Below are positions 49,579-57,851 of a stretch of 64,000 nt of DNA, piece after piece (position 1 is the stretch's first letter; each line of letters starts with the position of its first letter). The notes beneath the pieces were generated by a model. It had not been told where the DNA came from and made no database searches. It worked only from the letters and a program-made list of their open reading frames with translations. The stretch is taken from the NCBI RefSeq assembly GCF_039541115.1, contig NZ_BAABFP010000008.1, positions 62,001 through 126,000 of the forward strand, in the 5' to 3' direction. The DNA is from Angustibacter luteus. Its GTDB lineage: Bacteria > Actinomycetota > Actinomycetes > Actinomycetales > Angustibacteraceae. A program made the translations under genes and the position numbers.

Positions 49579-50931
49579 GTGCCCGACACCGTGCTGTGGC
49601 TGCGCCGCGACCTGCGCCTGCACGACCACCCCGCCCTGCACGCCGCCGCCCAGGCGGCCGACGGCGGCCGGGTCCTGCCCCTGTTCGTCCTGGACCCCAC
49701 CCTGCTGCGCGCCGCTGGGGCGCCCCGGCGGGCCTGGCTGCTGCGCTCCCTGCGCTCCCTGGACGCCGACACCGGCGGCGCGCTCGTCGTCCGGCACGGC
49801 GACCCGTCCCAGGTGGTCCCGCAGGTCGTCCGCGAGCTGGGCGCGTCGTCCGTGCACGTCAGCGCCGACGGCGGCCCGTACGGGCGGCGCCGGGACGACG
49901 ACGTCACCGGCGCGCTGGACGTCCCCCTCGTGCGCACCGGCACGCCGTACGCCGTCGGCCCCGGCTCGGTCACCAAGGCCGACGGCACGCCGTACCAGGT
50001 GTTCACCCCGTTCTCCCGCGCCTGGCACGAGCACGGCTGGCCCGCCCCGGCCGGCCCGCCGCCGACCGGGCTGCGCTGGGCCCGCACCGTGCCCAGCGAG
50101 GAGCTGCCCGACGACCCCGACCTGGCCGGGGTGCAGCTCCCCGCTGTCGGCGAGCACGCCGCGCACGAGCGGTGGGCGGCCTTCCGCGACGAGGGGCTCG
50201 CCGACTACGCGAGCGCCCGGGACCGCCCGGACCTGTCCGGGACCTCGAGGCTGTCCGCGCACCTGAAGTACGGCGAGATCCACCCGCGGACGCTGCTCGC
50301 CGACCTGAGCCGCCGGCGCGGGGGCGGCGCCGCGACCTTCCGGTCCGAGCTGGCCTGGCGCGAGTTCTACGCGGACGTCCTGTGGCACCACCCGAGGTCG
50401 GCCCGCGAGTACCTGCGTCCCGGCTATGCCGCCATGGCGTACGACCGCCCGGACCAGGAGGCGGTCGACGCCTGGCGCGAGGGCCGCACCGGGTTCCCGC
50501 TGGTGGACGCCGGGATGCGCCAGCTGCTCGCGACGGGGTGGATGCACAACCGGGTGCGGATGGTGACCGCGAGCTTCCTGGTCAAGGACCTGCACGTGGA
50601 GTGGCAGCACGGCGCCCGGCACTTCCTGCGCTGGCTGTGCGACGGGGACCTGGCCAGCAACAACCACGGCTGGCAGTGGGTGGCCGGCAGCGGGACGGAC
50701 GCCGCGCCGTACTTCCGGGTGTTCAACCCGGTCGCCCAGGGGCTGCGGTTCGACCCGGACGGCGAGTACGTCCGCCAGTGGGTGCCCGAGCTGGCGCACC
50801 TGCCGGGCGCCGCCGCGCACGAGCCCTGGAAGGCCGACGACGGCTACACCGGCGGCTACCCGCAGCGGATCGTCGACCACGGCGAGGAGCGGGCCGAGGC
50901 GCTGCGGCGCTACGCCGACGTGCGCGGCTAG
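49579..50931 (+). CDS. phr: Deoxyribodipyrimidine photolyase
   Basis: A 450-aa class I photolyase that splits UV cyclobutane dimers using FADH2 and light. The N-terminal domain starts VLWLRRDLRLHDHPAL and should bind the antenna chromophore; the C-terminal FAD domain holds LSAHLKYGEIHPRTLL, SELAWREFYADVLWHHPRS, GMRQLLATGWMHNRVRMVTASFLVKDLHVEW and DGDLASNNHGWQWVAGSGTDAAPYFRVFNP. It is followed by another gene 9 bp later. Confidence 0.96.
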   Translation: MPDTVLWLRRDLRLHDHPALHAAAQAADGGRVLPLFVLDPTLLRAAGAPRRAWLLRSLRSLDADTGGALVVRHGDPSQVVPQVVRELGASSVHVSADGGPYGRRRDDDVTGALDVPLVRTGTPYAVGPGSVTKADGTPYQVFTPFSRAWHEHGWPAPAGPPPTGLRWARTVPSEELPDDPDLAGVQLPAVGEHAAHERWAAFRDEGLADYASARDRPDLSGTSRLSAHLKYGEIHPRTLLADLSRRRGGGAATFRSELAWREFYADVLWHHPRSAREYLRPGYAAMAYDRPDQEAVDAWREGRTGFPLVDAGMRQLLATGWMHNRVRMVTASFLVKDLHVEWQHGARHFLRWLCDGDLASNNHGWQWVAGSGTDAAPYFRVFNPVAQGLRFDPDGEYVRQWVPELAHLPGAAAHEPWKADDGYTGGYPQRIVDHGEERAEALRRYADVRG

Positions 50932-50940
50932 GTTGACTGC

Positions 50941-51720
50941 GTGACCACGCCTGCGCTGCCCGACCTCGTCGTGCCGAGCCGGTTCAACGGACCGCCGCAC
51001 TCGGGCAACGGCGGCTGGACCTGCGGCGCGCTGGCCACGATGCTGCCGGCTGCCGACCTCGGGTCCACGTCGCCCGTCGTCCAGGTCCGGCTGAGCGCTC
51101 CCCCGCCGCTCGACGTCCCGATGCAGGTCGCTGGGCGCGAGGGATCGGTGACGGCGTCCGACTCCCGTGGGCCGGTGGCGACGGCGGTCGCCGTCCCGAG
51201 CCCGTTCACGGCGGCGGCGCCGGAGCCGGTGTCGTGGGAGGTCGCGTCGGCCGCCGAGGCGCGCTACCGAGGGCTCGCGGACCACCCGTTCCCGACGTGC
51301 TTCAGCTGCGGCACCGCTCGCGACGACGGGCTGGGTCTGCGGCCCGGCCCGCTGCTCGACCGGCCGGACGTGACCGCGTGCACCTGGACGCCGGACGGCT
51401 CGGACGGCTCGGACATCGGCGGTCCGGTGACCTGGGCCGCGCTGGACTGCCCGGGCGGGTGGTCGGTCGACCTGGCGGGGCGCCCGATGGTGCTGGGCAC
51501 GATGACGACCCGCCTGGACGCCGCACCGCGGGCCGGGCAGCGGCACGTCGTGATGGGCCGGGTGCTGCGGCAGGAGGGGCGCAAGGCCTGGACCGAGACC
51601 GCGCTGTACGCCCTCGGGCGATCGGACGCCGCGCCCCGGCTGCTGGCCCGCGCGGCCGCGGTCTGGATCGCGGTGGATGTGAGCGCCGTCTCAGCCGCAC
51701 CGCGGAATGACGCTCAATAG
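50941..51720 (+). CDS. Thioesterase-superfamily-like protein with CFSCG motif
   Basis: A 259-aa protein. The first third (VPSRFNGPPHSGNGGWTCGALATML) resembles hotdog thioesterases. The middle HPFPTCFSCGTARDDGLGLRPGP contains a CxxC, seen in a family of actinobacterial hypothetical proteins, followed by a second hotdog-like half (DIGGPVTWAALDCPGGWSVDLAG). Likely double-hotdog acyl-CoA thioesterase; substrate unknown. Nine bp after the photolyase gene. Confidence 0.72.
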   Translation: MTTPALPDLVVPSRFNGPPHSGNGGWTCGALATMLPAADLGSTSPVVQVRLSAPPPLDVPMQVAGREGSVTASDSRGPVATAVAVPSPFTAAAPEPVSWEVASAAEARYRGLADHPFPTCFSCGTARDDGLGLRPGPLLDRPDVTACTWTPDGSDGSDIGGPVTWAALDCPGGWSVDLAGRPMVLGTMTTRLDAAPRAGQRHVVMGRVLRQEGRKAWTETALYALGRSDAAPRLLARAAAVWIAVDVSAVSAAPRNDAQ

Positions 51721-51737
51721 TTGACCGTTCAACCAGC

Positions 51738-52343
51738 ATGACAACCGCAACCGACACCCTGGTCCTGTCCGCCGACGCGCAGGACCTGTTGTTCCGCAAG
51801 GCCCGTACCGCGAACACGTTCACCGACGAACCCGTCACCGACGAGCAGGTCGCGGCGATCTACGACCTGGTCCGGTGGGCGCCGACCGCGATGAACAGCC
51901 AGCCGCTGCGAGTCACCCTGGTGCGCAGCGACGAGGCCCGCGCCCGCCTGCTCGACCACATGGCCGAGGGCAACCGTGCCAAGACCGGCGCCGCCCCGCT
52001 GGTGGCCGTGCTGACCGCGGACACCGACTTCCACGAGCACCTGCACCGCACGTTCCCACACTTCCCGGGCGCCAAGGCCGCCTTCGCCGACGACGAGGCC
52101 CGCGAGCGCACCGCCCGGCTGAACGCGACGCTGCAGGTCGGCTACTTCATCCTCGGTGTGCGGGCGGCCGGCCTCGCCGCCGGCCCGATGACCGGCTTCG
52201 ACGCCGCCGGGCTGGAGCAGGAGCTGTTCGCCGGCACCGGCCAGCGCGTGCTCGCCGTCGTCAACATCGGCCGCCCCGGCCCGGACGCGTCCTTCGCGCG
52301 CAGTCCCCGGCTCGACCTCGAGGACGTCGTCACCACCATCTGA
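51738..52343 (+). CDS. RutE/HadB-like nitroreductase
   Basis: A 201-aa FMN flavoprotein of the malonic-semialdehyde-reductase (RutE) nitroreductase branch. FRKARTANTFTDEPVTDEQVAAIYDLVRWAPTAMNSQPLRV is the N-terminal FMN-binding signature, and LNATLQVGYFILGVRAAGLAAGPMTGFD the C-terminal FMN contact. No rut genes lie nearby, so the true substrate may be another carbonyl or nitro compound. Upstream, a short GTTGACC-GTTCAAC pattern (51720-51733) overlaps the previous stop. Confidence 0.9.
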   Translation: MTTATDTLVLSADAQDLLFRKARTANTFTDEPVTDEQVAAIYDLVRWAPTAMNSQPLRVTLVRSDEARARLLDHMAEGNRAKTGAAPLVAVLTADTDFHEHLHRTFPHFPGAKAAFADDEARERTARLNATLQVGYFILGVRAAGLAAGPMTGFDAAGLEQELFAGTGQRVLAVVNIGRPGPDASFARSPRLDLEDVVTTI

Positions 52344-52370
52344 GCACGCCCCGACCCGTTGCCCGACCCC

Positions 52371-52431
52371 GCACCATTCGCGCTTGACGTGCCTGTGAAC
52401 GCCTCATAGGGCCACCTTGCGCGAATGGTGC
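52371..52431. repeat. Palindromic intergenic repeat, copy B
   Basis: Perfect 13-bp arms GCACCATTCGCGC (52371-52383) and complement (52419-52431), plus one more C-G pair outside. The loop of 35 nt is unlike that of copy A (23934-23994), while the arm sequence is the same. It starts 27 bp past the nitroreductase stop. The remainder of the 174-bp gap up to sigK shows no other feature. Confidence 0.85.
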
Positions 52432-52517
52432 GATGGTTTTGCCGCCGGGACCAATCCAGGTGGCGGGCGGCACCGAAGAACGGGAGACATGTGGTTCGGC
52501 TCACGAAGGGGACCCGG

Positions 52518-53126
52518 ATGAGCTCCGGACAGCGACGCCTCAGCGCGGTGCAGGACGATGCCTCGTCTGCCGACGACGGGCCGGCCTCCCTCGAACAGGT
52601 CGTCTCCCAGGTCGCCCGCGGCGACGAGGAGGCGTTCGAGGACCTCTTCCGCCGGGTCAGCGGCCCCGTGCTCGGCCTGGTCCGGCGCGTGCTGCGCGAC
52701 CCGGCCCAGTCCGAGGAGGTCGCCCAGGAGGTGCTCGTCGAGGTCTGGCGGACCGCCACCCGGTTCGACCCCGACCGCGGCAGCGCGACGTCCTGGATCA
52801 TGACCATGGCGCACGCCCGCGCGGTGGACCGGGTGCGCTCGGCGCAGTCCGCCCGGGCCCGCGAGGAGAAGGTCGGACGGCGCGAGACCGTTCGCGAGTA
52901 CGACGAGGTGGCCGAGGAGGTCGAGGTGCGGATGGAGCAGCAAGCCGTGCGCCGGTGCCTGAGTGGCCTCACCGACCTGCAACGGGAGTCCGTGCAGCTC
53001 GCCTACTACGGCGGCTACACCTACCGCGAGGTCGCCGAGCTGGTCGACGCCCCGCTCGGCACCGTGAAGACCCGCCTGCGCGACGGACTGATCCGGCTGC
53101 GCGACTGCCTGGGGGTGACGGCATGA
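52518..53126 (+). CDS. sigK: ECF sigma factor SigK
   Basis: A 202-aa ECF sigma factor. Region 2 (FEDLFRRVSGPVLGLVRRVLRDPAQSEEVAQEVLVEVWR) and region 4 (CLSGLTDLQRESVQLAYYGGYTYREVAELVDAPLGTVKTRLRDGLIRLRDCL) are complete. The coupled anti-sigma gene identifies it as SigK. The ATG at 52518 follows AAGGGGA. It likely senses membrane or redox stress through RskA. Confidence 0.93.
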   Translation: MSSGQRRLSAVQDDASSADDGPASLEQVVSQVARGDEEAFEDLFRRVSGPVLGLVRRVLRDPAQSEEVAQEVLVEVWRTATRFDPDRGSATSWIMTMAHARAVDRVRSAQSARAREEKVGRRETVREYDEVAEEVEVRMEQQAVRRCLSGLTDLQRESVQLAYYGGYTYREVAELVDAPLGTVKTRLRDGLIRLRDCLGVTA

Positions 53127-53839
53127 GCCCCGACCTGCACACCCTGACCGGTGCCTACGCCACGGACTCGCTGGACGACATCGAGCGCCGCCAGTTCGAG
53201 GCGCACCTGAACGAGTGCGACGCCTGCGCCGACGAGGTGCGCAGCCTGCGGGCGGTGGGCGCCGTGCTGGGCAGCGCCGAGGCGGTCGCCGTGCCGGCGG
53301 CGCTGCACGACTCGGTGATGGCGCAGGTGCGCACCACCCGACAGCTCCCGCCGCTGGCCGACCCCGCGCAGGACCCCAGCCGCGTGCAGTCGATGCTGCA
53401 CCGGGCGCGGACGACGTCCCGGGCCCTGGTCGCCGTCGCGGCCGCCCTCGTGGTGATCGCCGGCGCGCTCGGCGCGGTCGCGGTGCGCGAGCACCAGCAG
53501 GCCGGCCAGGCCCGCCAGCTCGCCACCCAGATGTCCCAGGTCATCGGCGCCCCGGACGCCCACCAGGTGGACGCGGACGGCGCCCGGGTGATCGTGTCCC
53601 CGTCCAAGCAGGAAGCGGTGTTCGTCGGGCAGAACCTGCCCGCGGTGGACGCCGACCACGTGCTGCAGCTGTGGGTGCTGAAGGACGGCGCCCGCTCGGT
53701 CGGCCTGATCGAGGGCTCGAAGCCGCTGCTGGCCACCGGGGTGGGTCCGGACGCCCAGCTCGGGGTGACCGTGGAGCCGGCCGGCGGTTCGAAGCAGCCG
53801 ACCACGGACCCGGTGCTGACGGTGGACCTCACCGCCTGA
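53123..53839 (+). CDS. rskA: Anti-sigma-K factor RskA
   Basis: A 238-aa membrane anti-sigma factor. The cytosolic zinc-binding motif is H28-x3-C32-x2-C35 (HLNECDACADEV), followed by one TM helix (101-120, ALVAVAAALVVIAGALGAVA) and an extracytoplasmic RskA domain (LPAVDADHVLQLWVLKDGARSVGLIEG). It overlaps sigK by ATGA. Sigma release presumably needs site-1/site-2 proteolysis, as in mycobacteria. Confidence 0.94.
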   Translation: MSPDLHTLTGAYATDSLDDIERRQFEAHLNECDACADEVRSLRAVGAVLGSAEAVAVPAALHDSVMAQVRTTRQLPPLADPAQDPSRVQSMLHRARTTSRALVAVAAALVVIAGALGAVAVREHQQAGQARQLATQMSQVIGAPDAHQVDADGARVIVSPSKQEAVFVGQNLPAVDADHVLQLWVLKDGARSVGLIEGSKPLLATGVGPDAQLGVTVEPAGGSKQPTTDPVLTVDLTA

Positions 53840-54051
53840 CGTGACCGGCCTGACGTGACCGGACTGACGCCGGACTGCCGCCGGGCAGGCAGCGGCCCGC
53901 AGGCTGACCCTCCTGATGAGGGCCTGCCGCGCTGGACGAGGCGCGGCTCCTGCGGGCCAACGGTGACTGCCTGGATCTCGCCAGCCGCTCGACGCCCGAA
54001 GGCGCCGGTGTCGGTGGTGGGATCGAAGAGCCCGTCCAAGTCGACGAGCGG

Positions 54052-54090
54052 CTAGCGGGTAGCCACCTCACGCGTCCGTTGAGAATTCAC
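54052..54090 (-). CDS. Possible 12-aa leader peptide
   Basis: GTG start at 54090 and TAG at 54052-54054 encode MNSQRTREVATR. The Shine-Dalgarno element at 54095-54108 (AAAGGAGGTGGTCC) is exceptionally strong. The stop codon touches the first base of stem A, so a terminating ribosome would meet the stem. No homologue is known to me. Too short to judge by codon use. Confidence 0.45.
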   Translation of the reverse strand: MNSQRTREVATR

Positions 54091-54094
54091 TAGC

Positions 54095-54108
54095 GGACCA
54101 CCTCCTTT
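54095..54108 (-). promoter_or_regulatory. Extended Shine-Dalgarno matching the 16S rRNA 3' end
   Basis: AAAGGAGGTGGTCC can pair with nearly the whole 3' tail of 16S rRNA (GGATCACCTCCTTTC); the only non-Watson-Crick position is a G-U pair. Normal sites pair over 4-6 bases. It lies 10 nt upstream of the GTG start of the 12-codon frame. Confidence 0.75.
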
Positions 54109-54121
54109 CCCGTGTGCGAGA

Positions 54122-54150
54122 ACCGTACGTCGCGGCCCCCGGCCCCGCAA
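54122..54150 (-). promoter_or_regulatory. Promoter of the structured RNA locus
   Basis: Minus-strand -35 TTGCGG (54145-54150) and -10 TACGGT (54122-54127) separated by exactly 17 bp. The start should be near 54115, seven bases before the extended SD region. It lies 42 bp past the eda stop, so the locus has its own promoter. Confidence 0.65.
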
Positions 54151-54192
54151 CGAGATTCCGCTTCAGCCCGGTCAGCCCGGGTCCAGGCAGGT

Positions 54193-54864
54193 TCAGCGCA
54201 GGGCTGCGGTGTCCCGGGCCAGGGCCTCGATCTCGTGCCAGGCCCCCTCGGTGATCGCGGACCTCGGTGTCAGCCAGGACCCCCCGACGCACGCGACCGA
54301 CGGCAGGGCCAGGTAGCTCGGCGCCGTCGCGGGCGTGATCCCGCCGGTCGGGCAGAACCGCAGGTGCGGCAGCGGTCCGGCCACGGCGGCGAGGTAGTCG
54401 CGGCCGCCGGACGCCTCGGCGGGGAAGAACTTCATCGCCCCGAGGCCGTGCTCGGCCAGCCGCATCATCTCGGTGATGGTGCTCGCGCCGGCCAGCAGCG
54501 GCAGCCCGCTGCCGAGCGCCGCGCGCAGCACGCCGTCCGGTGCGCCGGGGGTCACGATGAAGCCGGCCCCAGCCGCGGTCACGGCCTCCACCTGGGACGG
54601 CGTGATCACCGTCCCCGCGCCGACGAGCATCTCGGGGACCTGGTCCGCGACCATCTCGATCGCGGCCAGCGCGGCCGGCGTGCGCAGCGTGATCTCGATG
54701 ATGCCCACCCCGCCGCGCAGCAGCGCCTGGGCCAGCGGGACGGCGTCCGCGCTGTCCTCGATCACCACGACCGGGATGACCGGCGAGACGCCGAGCACCC
54801 CGTCGACCCGCTCGACGACCCGCTCGCTCACCCGCTCGTCCACCCGCTCGTCCACTGTGCTCAC
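54193..54864 (-). CDS. eda: KDPG aldolase (Entner-Doudoroff)
   Basis: A 223-aa class I aldolase splitting 2-keto-3-deoxy-6-phosphogluconate to pyruvate and glyceraldehyde-3-phosphate. E57 in [18 protein letters not shown] and K145 in [13 protein letters not shown] form the active site. The GTG start overlaps the edd stop by 4 nt. The first 22 residues (repeats of [12 protein letters not shown], from a degenerate 12-bp DNA repeat) are a non-conserved extension; translation could start later. Confidence 0.94.
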   Translation of the reverse strand: MSTVDERVDERVSERVVERVDGVLGVSPVIPVVVIEDSADAVPLAQALLRGGVGIIEITLRTPAALAAIEMVADQVPEMLVGAGTVITPSQVEAVTAAGAGFIVTPGAPDGVLRAALGSGLPLLAGASTITEMMRLAEHGLGAMKFFPAEASGGRDYLAAVAGPLPHLRFCPTGGITPATAPSYLALPSVACVGGSWLTPRSAITEGAWHEIEALARDTAALR

Positions 54865-56714
54865 CGTGCACTCTCCTGCAGGTCGGACCCTTGCGGCGCA
54901 AGGGTTCCGAAGACGTGCGCTCCCTGGTCGGCCCGTCCGACCGCTCGGCGCAGCACGCCGAACAGCTCGCGTCCGACGCCGCGCTCCTCCTGGTGGGAGG
55001 GCGCCGCAGGCTCGCGCGAGGCGAACTCGGCCGGGTCGACCAGCACGTCGAGAGTACCTGTCTCGCAGTCGATCCGGACGACGTCGCCGTCGCGGAGCCG
55101 GGCGATCGGGCCGCCGTGCACGGACTCGGGCGTGACGTGGATCGCCGCCGGCAACGCACCGGAGGCGCCCGACATCCGACCGTCGGTGACCAGCGCCACC
55201 GCGTGGCCGCGGCGCTGGAGCACCGTCAGCGATGGTGTGAGCTGGTGCAGCTCGGGCATGCCGTTCGCCGACGGGCCCTGGTCGCGGACGACGACCACGA
55301 CGTCGCGGTCGAGCTCGCGCCGGGAGAACGCCTCCAGCACGGCCGTCTGGTCGGTGAAGACCCGCGCGGGGGCCTCGACCACCCGGTGCTCGGGCTTGAC
55401 CGCGGAGGTCTTGATCACGGCGTGGCCGAGGGTCCCGCGCAGCACCCGCAGACCACCGTCGGTGGAGAACGGCGCGGACGCCGGACGCAGCACGTCCAGG
55501 TCGCCGCTGACCGCCGGGCCGTCGACCCAGGTCAGGGTGCCGTCGTCCGCCAGTGCCGGGCCCTGCCGGTAGCGCTGCAGGTCGTGCCCGGCGACGGTGA
55601 GCACGTCGCCGTGCAGCAGGCCCGCATCCAGCAGGGTGCCCACCAGGAACGGCGTGCCGCCGGCGCGGTGGAAGTCGTTCACGTCCGCCGTGCCGCTCGG
55701 GTAGAGCCGGGTGCAGAGCGGGACGACCGCGGACAGGTCGTCCAGGTCCTCCCAGGTGAGCTGCACGCCAGCAGCGGCCGCCATCGACACCAGGTGCATG
55801 GTGTGGTTGGTGGAGCCGCCGGTCGCCAGCAGCGCGACCGCCCCGTTGACGACGCAGCGCTCGTCGACGACGTCCCCGATGCCGTACGGCGCCTCGCTGG
55901 TCGCGATCTGCGCGACCCGGCGGGTGGCCGCCTCGGTGAGCGCAGCCCGCAGCGGGTCATCCGGGTGCACGAACGCGGCGCCGGGCAGGTGCAGGCCCAT
56001 GACGTCCATCAGGAGCTGGTTGGAGTTCGCCGTCCCGTAGAACGTGCAGGTGCCCTTCGAGTGGTAGCTGGCGACCTCGGCGGCCAGCAGCTCCGGGCGC
56101 CCGACCTTGCCCTCCGCGGCCTGCCGACGGACCGACGCCTTCTCGGCGTTCGGCAGCCCGCTGGCCATCGGGCCGGCCGGCACGAACGCCGTCGGCAGGT
56201 GACCGAACGCGAGCGCCCCGGCGACCAGGCCGGGCACGATCTTGTCGCAGACGCCGAGCATCAGCGCAGCGTCGAACACGTCGTGCGACAGCGCGATCGC
56301 CGTCGACATGGCGATGACGTCGCGGCTGAACAGGCTGAGCTCCATGCCCTCGCGACCCTGGGTGATGCCGTCGCACATCGCCGGCACCCCACCCGCGACT
56401 CGTGCCACGGCCCCCGCCCCCTGCGCGGCGGCCTTGATCAGCTGCGGGTAGGTCTCGTACGGCGCGTGCGCCGAGAGCATGTCGTTGTAGGAGGTGACGA
56501 TCGCGATGCTCGCGCCCTCGCCGCCGGTGAGGGCGGCCCGGTCGCTGCTGCCGCAGGCCGCGACGGCGTGCGCGAGGTTGCTGCAGCCGAGGTTCGAGCG
56601 CCGCGACGGGTTGGCCCGGGCTCGCTCGACCTGGTCGAGGTACTGCGCGCGGGTGTCCTGGCTGCGCGCGGCGATGCGTTCCGTGACGTCGTGGACGACG
56701 CGGTGCACGTTCAT
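54861..56714 (-). CDS. edd: 6-phosphogluconate dehydratase (Edd)
   Basis: A 617-aa iron-sulphur dehydratase making KDPG. The cluster cysteines lie in [20 protein letters not shown] and [45 protein letters not shown] and [22 protein letters not shown] complete the IlvD/Edd pattern; Edd, rather than IlvD, fits the coupled eda. ATG 56714 with AGGAAG upstream. Confidence 0.95.
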   Translation of the reverse strand: MNVHRVVHDVTERIAARSQDTRAQYLDQVERARANPSRRSNLGCSNLAHAVAACGSSDRAALTGGEGASIAIVTSYNDMLSAHAPYETYPQLIKAAAQGAGAVARVAGGVPAMCDGITQGREGMELSLFSRDVIAMSTAIALSHDVFDAALMLGVCDKIVPGLVAGALAFGHLPTAFVPAGPMASGLPNAEKASVRRQAAEGKVGRPELLAAEVASYHSKGTCTFYGTANSNQLLMDVMGLHLPGAAFVHPDDPLRAALTEAATRRVAQIATSEAPYGIGDVVDERCVVNGAVALLATGGSTNHTMHLVSMAAAAGVQLTWEDLDDLSAVVPLCTRLYPSGTADVNDFHRAGGTPFLVGTLLDAGLLHGDVLTVAGHDLQRYRQGPALADDGTLTWVDGPAVSGDLDVLRPASAPFSTDGGLRVLRGTLGHAVIKTSAVKPEHRVVEAPARVFTDQTAVLEAFSRRELDRDVVVVVRDQGPSANGMPELHQLTPSLTVLQRRGHAVALVTDGRMSGASGALPAAIHVTPESVHGGPIARLRDGDVVRIDCETGTLDVLVDPAEFASREPAAPSHQEERGVGRELFGVLRRAVGRADQGAHVFGTLAPQGSDLQESAR

Positions 56715-56789
56715 AGGCTTCCTGTCGCCGGCGGCCCGAGATCCGGGCCGACGGACGGCGACTCTGGCGCCCGCGATGGATGTGACCGC

Positions 56790-56849
56790 TACCACGGTAC
56801 GGGGTCGGGGCGCGCGGCGGGCAAACATACCGACGGGTAGTCCCGGTAT
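56790..56849. promoter_or_regulatory. Candidate operators upstream of edd-eda
   Basis: In the 150-bp gap before edd there are two inverted repeats: TACC-AC-GGTA (56790-56799) and ATACCG-N11-CGGTAT (56827-56849). Both contain a TACC/GGTA half-site, so one regulator may use both. No regulator gene is adjacent. Binding is inferred from symmetry only. Confidence 0.45.
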
Positions 56850-56864
56850 CCGGGACGTCGCGGG

Positions 56865-57824
56865 CTATCCCTGCAGCGCGGCGCCCAGCGCGGAACCCAG
56901 CGCGTCGATGTGCCGGACGTCGGTCCCGCAGCAGCCGCCCAGCACGCTCAGCGCGGGCATCGTGTCGCGCAGCCCGAGCAGCCCGGCGGCCAGCGCGACG
57001 GGGTCGCCGTCGTCCAGCTCGGTGGCCTCGTCCAGCTCGGCGTGGCTGCGGGTCGAGGCGTTCGCCCGCACGCCGACCAGGCGCGACGCCCACGGCGCGG
57101 TCGGGTCCAGGACCGGCGCGATGTGCTCGGGGTGGGCGCAGTTGACCATGAAGTAGGCCGCGTAGCCGTCGGTGGCGTCGTCCACCGCGGTGATCGCGTC
57201 GCCGAGCGCGGTGCCGTCCGGGAGCCGGCCGTCGACCTCGACGGTGAACGACGGCACCGCCGGCACTCCCGTGGCGGCCGCGGCCAGCACGAAGCCGATG
57301 GCCTCCTGCGGATAGCCGAGGGTGAGCAGGCTGACGAGGTCCACGCCGGTCTCGGCGAAGGACTCCACCTGCTGCTGGTGGTAGACCCGGGCCTGCTCGG
57401 CGCTCATCCGCTCGGACACCACGTACCCGTCGCCACGGGGTCCGAGGCAGCCACTGACCAGCGAAGGACCGGCCTGGTTGGGCACCCGCCGACGCACGCC
57501 GTCGACCAGCTCGTAGGCCTCGCGGTTGGCCCGGACGACGTCCGGGACCGACCAGCCCACCGCGGCGGCCCAGCCCGCGCTGGCCCGCCACGTGGGGGTC
57601 TCGACGAGGGAGCCGACCCCGTGTGCCGCAGCGGTTTCCAGGTGCTCGCGGAAGTACCTCTCGAGGAGCACGCGACCGTCGTCGTCGCGCAGCAGGGTGA
57701 ACGCCGCGAAGGCCGGCAGGTCGGCGCCGTGGTGGAAGATCAGGTCCGTCTCGATGCCGGAGTCGGTGACCAGCACAGCCCCGTCCAGCTGGGGGAGAAC
57801 TGCGGACGCTGCGGCTGCCGGCAT
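56865..57824 (-). CDS. mmuM: Homocysteine S-methyltransferase
   Basis: A 319-aa zinc-dependent methyltransferase that uses S-methylmethionine or SAM to make methionine. VLVTDSGIETDLIFHHGADLPAFAAFTLL starts the barrel. Zinc ligands are Cys in YFMVNCAHPEH and the pair in VLGGCCGTDVRHI near residue 300. AAGGAGG precedes the ATG. Confidence 0.92.
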   Translation of the reverse strand: MPAAAASAVLPQLDGAVLVTDSGIETDLIFHHGADLPAFAAFTLLRDDDGRVLLERYFREHLETAAAHGVGSLVETPTWRASAGWAAAVGWSVPDVVRANREAYELVDGVRRRVPNQAGPSLVSGCLGPRGDGYVVSERMSAEQARVYHQQQVESFAETGVDLVSLLTLGYPQEAIGFVLAAAATGVPAVPSFTVEVDGRLPDGTALGDAITAVDDATDGYAAYFMVNCAHPEHIAPVLDPTAPWASRLVGVRANASTRSHAELDEATELDDGDPVALAAGLLGLRDTMPALSVLGGCCGTDVRHIDALGSALGAALQG

Positions 57825-57851
57825 GGGACGCCTCCTTCGACGTCCACCACG

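Larger units (their letters stand above)
53886..54115 (-). ncRNA. Unrecognised structured RNA with two large stems
   Basis: Read on the minus strand. Stem A: AGCCGCTCG (arms 54045-54053 and 53983-53991) closes a domain containing CGCC-TTCG-GGCG (53993-54004), a UUCG tetraloop on this strand only. Stem B: arms of 7 bp (53967-53973/53886-53892) and 10 bp (53949-53958/53894-53903) close a three-way junction with hairpins GCCGCGC/GCGCGGC (53926-53947) and CCCTC/GAGGG (53908-53922). About 29 bp are paired in 88 nt. The strand is assigned from the promoter, the UUCG loop and the SD. I know no RNA family with this shape. Confidence 0.6.
53840..54192. other. 353-bp intergenic region with structured RNA locus
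   Basis: Gap between the convergent rskA and eda genes. The first 40 bp hold direct repeats of CTGACGTGACCGG (about 53836-53872). From 53886 to 54150 lies the minus-strand RNA locus described in separate entries. From 54151 to 54192 I see nothing notable. Confidence 0.7.

Noticed and set aside
53886-53973. The 88-nt fold as a tRNA or tmRNA
   Set aside because: There is no T-loop GTTCRA, no CCA end and no anticodon arm; stem lengths do not fit.
53155-54039. Long minus-strand frame continuing past the mini-ORF stop
   Set aside because: It is mostly antisense of rskA and lacks a plausible start or domain; stop-codon readthrough is not supported.
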